Below, one piece after another: positions 43,711-49,355 of a stretch of DNA of 49,355 bases (the stretch's first letter is position 1; every line of letters starts with the position of its first letter). The notes under the pieces were generated by a model. The model saw only the letters and a program-made list of their open reading frames with translations. It did not search any database and was not told where the DNA came from. The translations under genes were made by a program, and so were the position numbers. Origin of the DNA: Spirochaetes bacterium ADurb.Bin215 (lineage in GTDB: Bacteria; Spirochaetota; Spirochaetia; Treponematales; Treponemataceae); NCBI GenBank assembly GCA_002070025.1, contig MWCL01000012.1, positions 1-49,355 on the forward strand, read 5' to 3'.

Positions 43711-44790
43711 TTACTTAACGGCTATATCCGCTTCTGTGTAGTATCCGCTATCGATAAGAAGTTCTTTGTAGTTATCGAGAGTGGCAAATATGGGATCGCA
43801 AAGGAACGAGGGAATGATCCCGGTTCCGTTATCGTAGGTCTTCTTGTCGTTGACGGGAACAGTGTCTCCCTTGGCGATTGCGTTAACCATTTCGACAACC
43901 TGTGCAGCGAGGGTGCGGGTATCCTTGAAGATACTCATGCTCTGGAGGCCCAGGAGCATGTTCTTTACGGATGCCTTGTCGCAGTCCTGACCGGTCAGCA
44001 GCGGGAAATTTGCCTTGGTGTATCCGGCTCCGACGAGAGCGTTGGTAACGCCCTGTGCGGTGGAGTCATTGGACGCCATGACAGCATCGAGCTTCACGCC
44101 CTTCGGGCCGTAGCCAACGGAGGTAATGATGTTCTCGAAGCGCTTCTGTGCTTCTTCGGTTGACCAGGAGGGAGTCGCACACTGTGCGAAAGTCTTCTGA
44201 CCGGACAAGATTTTGATCTTGCCGCTGTCGATATAGGGCTTCAGGATGGAGAGTGCACCATTGAAGAAGAATCCGGCATTGTTGTCTCCGGGGTCACCAG
44301 TGATCAGTTCCATGTTGAAGGGACCGGCGGCAGACTTGAGATTCAGCTTGTCGCGGAGGTATTCACCCTGGATAACACCAACCTTGAAGTTGTCGAACGA
44401 CGCATAGTACGATACGGCGTCGCTGTTCATGATAAGCCGGTCATACGCGATAACCGGGATATTGTTCGCTTTCGCGTCCTTGAGAACCTCGGTCAGCGAC
44501 GAACCGTCGATAGCCGCGATTACGAGAACCTTGCAGCCGCCAACGATCATGTTTTCGATCTGGGCAACCTGGGTGGGGATATCATTGTCGCCCGCATACT
44601 GCAGGTCAACCGCATATCCGGCAGCCTCAAGCTTGGCCTTCATGTTGGCTCCGTCCTGGTTCCAGCGCTGGAGACTCTGGGTCGGCATCGAAACACCGAT
44701 TTTTGCCTTGCCAGCGTCCGCTTTGCCACCGGCAAAAACGAGGCCGGTTGCCAGCACGAGTGCTACAGCAATCATTACGATTTTCTTCAT
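43711..44790 (-). CDS. chvE: ChvE-like multiple-monosaccharide binding protein
   Basis: 359 residues from the ATG at 44790, with GGAGG seven bases upstream. A signal peptide ([20 protein letters not shown]) is cleaved or processed near GGKAD. The mature protein is a periplasmic-binding type 1 fold of the ChvE group: [50 protein letters not shown] and [15 protein letters not shown]. ChvE proteins bind several aldoses such as glucose, galactose, arabinose and xylose. Here it feeds MmsA and MmsB. Sugar preference is not decided by sequence alone. Confidence 0.93.
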   Translation of the reverse strand: MKKIVMIAVALVLATGLVFAGGKADAGKAKIGVSMPTQSLQRWNQDGANMKAKLEAAGYAVDLQYAGDNDIPTQVAQIENMIVGGCKVLVIAAIDGSSLTEVLKDAKANNIPVIAYDRLIMNSDAVSYYASFDNFKVGVIQGEYLRDKLNLKSAAGPFNMELITGDPGDNNAGFFFNGALSILKPYIDSGKIKILSGQKTFAQCATPSWSTEEAQKRFENIITSVGYGPKGVKLDAVMASNDSTAQGVTNALVGAGYTKANFPLLTGQDCDKASVKNMLLGLQSMSIFKDTRTLAAQVVEMVNAIAKGDTVPVNDKKTYDNGTGIIPSFLCDPIFATLDNYKELLIDSGYYTEADIAVK

Positions 44791-44824
44791 ACGTATTCCT
44801 CCAAAGAAAAGAGATAGATAATTC

Positions 44825-44853
44825 ATTATGTGGGCGTTTTGGAGGACTGTAAA
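44825..44853 (-). promoter_or_regulatory. Predicted promoter, chvE-mmsA-mmsB
   Basis: On the minus strand: -35 TTTACA (44853-44848), 17-nt spacer and -10 CATAAT (44830-44825). The leader of about 30 nt includes the GGAGG site. The 80 nt upstream of the -35, up to the end of the xylF-like gene, is where the AraC-type regulator would be expected to bind; I see no clear repeat there. Confidence 0.65.
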
Positions 44854-44933
44854 GCGTAATTATTTCACATAGACGGGTAAAAATTTAACCAGAAAGGAGA
44901 AAGCACCCCCGGAAGGGTAATATCATCATGCGA

Positions 44934-46007
44934 TTATTTTACCCGTTCAGGCAAATTCCGGTATACATCTTCCCGGGAATGAAAACCGTCCCGGATAACG
45001 GTGGTGTCCATATTGTCACTGAAAACGGACAACGGTTGTTGCATATAGAAGGGAATCATCACACCGCTCTTGTTGTCCACCACAAGCTCGGTCGGTACCC
45101 GTTTCCCGTATGCCAGGGCCACGGCTACCCCGGCCGCGCTGTTCGCGAGCTTCGCGATCGGTTTATACACCGTCATCAACTGGGTACCCTCGACTACCTT
45201 CTGACAAGCGCCGATATCCGCGTCCTGACCGACCACCGCGACCTTGCCGGCGAGACGATATTCGGACAGAAGCTGAATGGCAGCGCTTGCAATCTGATCA
45301 TTCGCGCAGGAAATTGCGTCGATGTCGCGGGTTCGCTCCAGCACCTTGCCGAGCTTTTCCAGGGCCTCGTCGGAACTCCACTGATCGAGCCAGAGTTCCT
45401 CTACAACATGGACGTCCTTTCGGTTGATCGCGGGATCAAGCTCCTCATGAAGTCCGGAATTAACCTCAAAACTGTTGTTGTCGTGAACGGAGCCGTTCAC
45501 AATCACGTAGTTTCCCTTTGGAACGGCCTCCAGAAGCGTCTTCCCGAAAAGCTTGCCAACCTGCTTGTTGTTGAAAGATACATACGCGTCGATGGGAACG
45601 CCCATGATCAGGCGATCGTAGGCGATAACCGGAATCTTCGCGTCTTTTGCCTTCTTTACGACCCCGGAAAGCATGTCCGTATCGTGGGCGACCACGACAA
45701 GGACGTCGATATCGCTCGCAAGAAGAAAGTTGATCTGTGCTATCTGCTCCTTGGTTCCCCCCGCGGAAAGTTGTACCAGAACGTCGGCCCCCAGGTCTCG
45801 CGCGGCCCCGGTGAATATCTTGATGTCCTTGTTCCATCGCTCGATGATAAAAGTGGCTGTCGCTATCGAAAACCCGATCAGGATCTTGTCTTTTTTGACT
45901 GATGTCTTTGCGCGCGAACAGGAAGTTCCGCTGGCAAAGAGAACCAGAAGGCACAGGGCCATCAGGAACAGACGCCGGGAGGCCAGCTTAATAATTCTGA
46001 TTTCCAT
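44934..46007 (-). CDS. XylF-like sugar-binding lipoprotein (possible sensor partner)
   Basis: 357 residues from the ATG at 46007, with GGAG five bases upstream; it overlaps the end of the response regulator gene by 20 nt. The N-terminus (about 1-30, LFLMALCLLVLFASGTSC) has a lipobox, so the protein is membrane-anchored. The mature part matches XylF-type xylose-binding proteins: [54 protein letters not shown] and TQLMTVYKPIAKLA. Its place in the two-component operon, not the transporter operon, suggests a sensing role like XylFII, which presents xylose to LytS in Clostridium. It could also supply MmsAB with substrate. Confidence 0.88.
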   Translation of the reverse strand: MEIRIIKLASRRLFLMALCLLVLFASGTSCSRAKTSVKKDKILIGFSIATATFIIERWNKDIKIFTGAARDLGADVLVQLSAGGTKEQIAQINFLLASDIDVLVVVAHDTDMLSGVVKKAKDAKIPVIAYDRLIMGVPIDAYVSFNNKQVGKLFGKTLLEAVPKGNYVIVNGSVHDNNSFEVNSGLHEELDPAINRKDVHVVEELWLDQWSSDEALEKLGKVLERTRDIDAISCANDQIASAAIQLLSEYRLAGKVAVVGQDADIGACQKVVEGTQLMTVYKPIAKLANSAAGVAVALAYGKRVPTELVVDNKSGVMIPFYMQQPLSVFSDNMDTTVIRDGFHSREDVYRNLPERVK

Positions 46008-47466
46008 ATCGACTCCTTTCCGCGTACATGCTCGGCGACATGCCGACCGTTTTACGGAATATCTTGCTGAAATAGTTGGGATCCTGATATCCGACAGCAT
46101 ACGCGACCTCTTTTACCGTCAACCGGTTTTCCCGAATCAACTGCTCCGCGTGCCCAACCCTGATTTCGGTCAGGTAATCGACGAAGGTACTGCCCAGGTG
46201 ATCGGAAAAAAGCTTGCTGAGGTACGCGGTTGAAACATGCGCAGCATCCGCAACTTCGGAAAGCTGAATTTGCCGCTCGAAGGACGTTTCGATAAAGGCG
46301 AGCGCGCGTACCAGGGGAACAGGAAACTGTCCCGTACGCTTTCCCCGGGTCATGGTATAGATCCGGTTAAAAGTCGCGAGCGACCAGTCCTTCCAGGCGG
46401 CAAGATCCTCCAGACCCATAATCTCCTCTGCGGGATCGAAGGGAACCGCAGTATCGGAATGACTCTGGTAACAACCGGTGGCGTCGTCGATAAGCAGCGA
46501 AAAGAAGGCCGCCATCTTCGCCTTGGCCATCTCGAAACTATAGGAGGCGAAAATCTCGCTCCAGTATTCAGAGAACAGGGCCCGAACTTCCTCGCAATCG
46601 CTCAAGCCCATCTTGCGCCTGATCTGAATGACACGCAACCGCTCCCGGATACGTACGTCGGTGCTGTCGCGCCGTTTCTGGAGTTCTGACAGTGCCTCCG
46701 TGCAGGAGAGATGAAGCTCGGTACCGGACCGGACGCTTCCCGAGCCGACGATACACAGGACTCCGGCGGGCACACAGTCCTTGAGTGTACGCTCAAGGAA
46801 GGCATCAGCAGCTTCTTTGTCGACCGGACACGGAAAAAAATACATCCCGAGATTCAGGTGAATGGTAAAGAGAAACCGGAACTTGAGCTCGAGGGCTGCG
46901 TTAATCCCGACGAACAGATTCTCCTGCTCGGAATCGAGCCCGACGAAGCAGACGAAGCCGCCGTCCGACTCGAGGCCGAGCGACTCGCGAATTGCGATCG
47001 ACTGTTCCGGACCAAGTTCTTTCCAGATAGTCTCGCTCAGGAACTTGTTGGTACGAAGTCCTGAATCCGGAGAGACACGGCCGCTCCTTCGCTTGCAGAT
47101 CTCCACGCGTACCGCATCGAGCGTTTCCAGAAAGGTCTTTCTCGTAACCGGTTTGACCAGGTACTTGAATATTCCAAGCGGGATTGCCCGGCACGCGAGG
47201 TCGAACCGCTCGTATGCGGTTGAAAGAACGAAGACTGTCCCGGGAAAGTAATCATGGACCCGTTCGATGGCCTCAAGCCCGTCGAGCCCGGGCATGTTGA
47301 TGTCCATGAACACGACATCCGGTTTGAGTTCGTGTATACGGGCGATTGCCTCGGAACCTGAACGCGCGGTTCCGGCAAGCCGGAAATTCTCGACGCCGCT
47401 TTCCAGGATAAAGGAATAGCTCTCAATGACGGGCTCTTCGTCGTCGACGATCAGGACGGTATACAT
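45988..47466 (-). CDS. AraC-type response regulator (YesN family)
   Basis: 492 residues. The receiver domain (1-125) has D8/D9 in VDDEE, phospho-acceptor D55 in FMDINMPG and the conserved Lys in YLVKPVTRK. A middle region of about 250 residues resembles the linker of YesN proteins. The C-terminal AraC domain (about 390-485) has two helix-turn-helix motifs: LSEVADAAHVSTAYLSKLF and VKEVAYAVGYQDPNYFSKIF. It should activate sugar genes when phosphorylated by the adjacent kinase. The most obvious target is the chvE promoter. Overlaps the kinase gene by 16 nt. Confidence 0.92.
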   Translation of the reverse strand: MYTVLIVDDEEPVIESYSFILESGVENFRLAGTARSGSEAIARIHELKPDVVFMDINMPGLDGLEAIERVHDYFPGTVFVLSTAYERFDLACRAIPLGIFKYLVKPVTRKTFLETLDAVRVEICKRRSGRVSPDSGLRTNKFLSETIWKELGPEQSIAIRESLGLESDGGFVCFVGLDSEQENLFVGINAALELKFRFLFTIHLNLGMYFFPCPVDKEAADAFLERTLKDCVPAGVLCIVGSGSVRSGTELHLSCTEALSELQKRRDSTDVRIRERLRVIQIRRKMGLSDCEEVRALFSEYWSEIFASYSFEMAKAKMAAFFSLLIDDATGCYQSHSDTAVPFDPAEEIMGLEDLAAWKDWSLATFNRIYTMTRGKRTGQFPVPLVRALAFIETSFERQIQLSEVADAAHVSTAYLSKLFSDHLGSTFVDYLTEIRVGHAEQLIRENRLTVKEVAYAVGYQDPNYFSKIFRKTVGMSPSMYAERSRYGNQNY

Positions 47467-48941
47467 AGGTCCCTGCCTGTATCAATTCTGATAAGAATCT
47501 CCGTCCCCGCACCCGGTTTCGAGTTGATCGCAATGATCCCGGGATCGTCGGGGAAGAAAAAAAACAACCGCTGGATAACATTTTCGAGCCCCATGACCTT
47601 TGTGTCGGACTCGTGATTCCGCACCGGATGAAGCAGGGACTTGATTACGTCGGCAGAGATTCCGACACCATTGTCCGCGACGGAGAGGCAAAGCCGTCCC
47701 TCCTCACAATACACGCGGACGACAATCGAATTCCGCTCCTGCCGGTCCTTGAAAGCATGAATGACGGAGTTCTCTACAAGGGGTTGAAGGATCGAGGCAG
47801 GAATCTGATAGTCATCGAGCATATCGCGCGGATAATCGAGGACGAGATCAAGGTTCTTGGGGAAGCGCACATTGAGTATGTAAAAATACGACTCGAGACC
47901 CTCAATCTCGTGACGAAGCGGAACGATCACGTTCTTTTCGCGGATGTTATGACGAAACAGCTTGGCAAGATGCTCCATGTAATTTCCGGTACGTTCAGCC
48001 CCCTCGACTATGGCGAGCTGGATGCCGGTATTCAGGGTGTTGAAAAGAAAGTGGGGATTCATCTGTGCCTGGAGGGTGTAGAGCTCCATCTTCCTGAGCA
48101 TGTGCTCCATGCGCATGTTGCGCACCCGCTCCTGCATGTATTCCTGCTCGACGTTTCTCTGCCAGCGGATCTCCTGGATATAGGTATGGAGGTCTTTCTT
48201 CATGCGGTTGAAGGCGGAGACGACATGGTCTATCTCATAAAGCCTGGTCATCCCGATATCCTCGATCTCGAAATTACCCGCGGAAAGCTGGGCAGCCATC
48301 TGCGAAAGATTGACCATCGGACGATTTATCTTCTCGACGGTATGGACCAGGATGGATAGCGAAAATAACGAAATGAATAGGATGAACATGAGATTCCAGA
48401 ACTGTATTTGACCGGAGGTTTCGATAAAACGCTCATACTCGGACAACTGTCCGGCAAACCGCGCGCTCGATATGCTCTCGATCTCCCTGTTGATGTATCC
48501 GTCGATAGCCTGCATCTCGTCGAAAAGGCTGGTGTACCTGGGAATGTCCATACCGCGCTTCTCCTCGATTACGGTGTTCGCGAGATCGAGATAGGCAAAC
48601 ATGAGAGAGTACACCTCCTTCTCCTGGAGGGAAAGCGGATCCTTCGGTACAGCTTCGAAAACCGGAATGACCTCGTGCATCTTTTGCGTCATGACGAGAA
48701 GTTCTGACAAGGCGTTCGAGGATTTCGTCGAGAGGAAATCGAGAAAGGGTCCCTGGAATTCCTCGAGCCGGTCCTGCATGTCTTTGAGATACCGCTGCTG
48801 GAAAAAATTGCGGTCGACAATACCCTGCAGACGGATTGTAGAAAAAAGGATATACGCGGCCGAGAACATCAGTATGATTAACACACCGATAATATTGACG
48901 AGCATCTGAACCCGGAATGAGTTGTAGAAACTGCGCTTCAT
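47451..48941 (-). CDS. LytS/YesM-family sensor histidine kinase
   Basis: 496 residues. Two membrane helices (about 13-35 and 181-203) enclose an external domain of about 145 helical residues. A HAMP-like segment follows (about 204-260) and a coiled coil. The His_kinase domain has the phospho-acceptor in LQAQMNPHFLFNTLNTGIQ, then the N-box LQPLVENSVIHAF and ADNGVGI in the ATPase domain. The external domain has no obvious sugar-binding fold, so signal entry probably depends on a binding protein encoded beside it. The ATG overlaps the upstream binding-protein stop by four bases. Confidence 0.92.
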   Translation of the reverse strand: MKRSFYNSFRVQMLVNIIGVLIILMFSAAYILFSTIRLQGIVDRNFFQQRYLKDMQDRLEEFQGPFLDFLSTKSSNALSELLVMTQKMHEVIPVFEAVPKDPLSLQEKEVYSLMFAYLDLANTVIEEKRGMDIPRYTSLFDEMQAIDGYINREIESISSARFAGQLSEYERFIETSGQIQFWNLMFILFISLFSLSILVHTVEKINRPMVNLSQMAAQLSAGNFEIEDIGMTRLYEIDHVVSAFNRMKKDLHTYIQEIRWQRNVEQEYMQERVRNMRMEHMLRKMELYTLQAQMNPHFLFNTLNTGIQLAIVEGAERTGNYMEHLAKLFRHNIREKNVIVPLRHEIEGLESYFYILNVRFPKNLDLVLDYPRDMLDDYQIPASILQPLVENSVIHAFKDRQERNSIVVRVYCEEGRLCLSVADNGVGISADVIKSLLHPVRNHESDTKVMGLENVIQRLFFFFPDDPGIIAINSKPGAGTEILIRIDTGRDLCIPS

Positions 48942-49355
48942 TCCTGTCTCCTGAATCTGTCCCTGTCCGGCCGCCGGACCGACTCGTTTTTCGCCTCGAG
49001 GACATCAATACCGGAATCGACCGACGTCGAGGTGTAGCCTGTCGTGCAGAGCTCGGAAAGGGACTTCATCGCCTGGTAACCCATGAGAAAGGGATTTACC
49101 ACAAGAGATCCCTTCACAATGCCCATTTCGATAAAATGGCGAATTGAGGGATCGTTGCCGAAGGCCACAACGTGGATGCGTCCAACCTGATTGAGGTCGA
49201 TCAGGGTCTGCGTTCCGGCGAGGGTGTCGTTGAGGTCGGTAAAGAGAATTGTGTTTACCTCGGGCTCGTTTCGCAGAAGCTGATAAACGGTCTTTTCCGC
49301 GTCGCGGGGATTGAGATCCGTATGATGAATCGATATGGGCCCCGACAGCCGGGAA
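48938..49355 (-). CDS. Sugar-binding protein, C-terminal part (cut by window edge)
   Basis: 138 residues are visible, reading in from the window edge in the frame that begins at 49354. They match the C-terminal half of a periplasmic-binding type 1 protein: VNTILFTDLNDTLAGTQTLIDL, VGRIHVVAFGNDPSIRHFI, MGIVKGSLVVNPFLMGYQAM. The N-terminus lies outside the window. Four-base overlap with the kinase gene places it first in the sensory operon, as a likely signal-binding partner of the kinase. It differs from the XylF-like protein encoded at the other end of this operon. Confidence 0.85.
   Translation of the reverse strand, partial: SRLSGPISIHHTDLNPRDAEKTVYQLLRNEPEVNTILFTDLNDTLAGTQTLIDLNQVGRIHVVAFGNDPSIRHFIEMGIVKGSLVVNPFLMGYQAMKSLSELCTTGYTSTSVDSGIDVLEAKNESVRRPDRDRFRRQE

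Noticed and set aside
44848-44900. Catabolite (cre/CRP-like) site upstream of chvE
   Set aside because: TGTAAAGCG and TGTGAAAT fragments occur, but neither completes a symmetric consensus.

Overview
The window is a dense stretch of bacterial chromosome of moderate to high GC with no rRNA, tRNA, CRISPR array or mobile element that I could recognise. Gene content points to a diderm bacterium, most probably a spirochaete of the Treponema/Spirochaeta group. The reasons are a CheX-type CheY phosphatase beside CheY, many lipoproteins with relaxed lipoboxes, an LpoB/COG3014/LPP20 lipoprotein trio, and YesM/YesN-type sugar sensing beside a ChvE-type transporter. The phylum is an inference; no ribosomal marker is present to fix it.

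Layout. 1-1372 (minus): cheY, cheX and the start of a membrane protein cut by the window edge. 1529-3450: an HD-domain hydrolase convergent with two half-size chromate transporters. 3569-8524 (plus): leuS, a MATE exporter and a CDF cation exporter. 8521-14261 (minus): a tight six-gene cluster of two SpoIIE-type phosphatases, a STAS protein, an RsbW-like kinase, a HAD phosphatase and a VanY-type D,D-carboxypeptidase lipoprotein. 14420-18308 (minus): grpE-dnaK-dnaJ. 18394-19185 (minus): nudC. 19304-24635 (plus): purine genes purE-F-M-N-H. 24701-27218 (plus): a TlpA-like thioredoxin lipoprotein, CcdA and an MraY homologue. 27215-30210 (minus): the lipoprotein trio. 30294-34156 (minus): a hybrid histidine kinase, a thioesterase, aroA and a VOC protein. 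34230-40734 (minus): a complete trpE-GD-CF-B-A operon with two fusions, as in enteric bacteria. 40911-49355 (minus): a ChvE/MmsA/MmsB sugar transporter and, upstream, a two-component system flanked by two sugar-binding proteins.

How the parts work together. The trp operon covers all steps from chorismate to tryptophan, and the neighbouring aroA makes the chorismate precursor EPSP. The pur cluster covers five enzymes of de novo IMP synthesis but lacks purK, which its class I PurE would need. The 40.9-49.4 kb region looks like a self-contained sugar-sensing and uptake system: binding proteins outside the membrane, a LytS/YesM kinase, an AraC-type response regulator, then the transporter behind its own promoter. 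The SpoIIE/STAS/kinase genes form a partner-switching module joined to an envelope-modifying enzyme.

Signals not covered by gene calls. Several first genes of transcription units appear leaderless, with a -10 box 5-8 nt before the start codon and no Shine-Dalgarno sequence. All three convergent gene pairs end in interlocked stop codons. An 18-bp operator-like palindrome lies at the predicted start of the trp transcript. Strong hairpins lie between chvE and mmsA and at the 5' end of the COG3014 gene.
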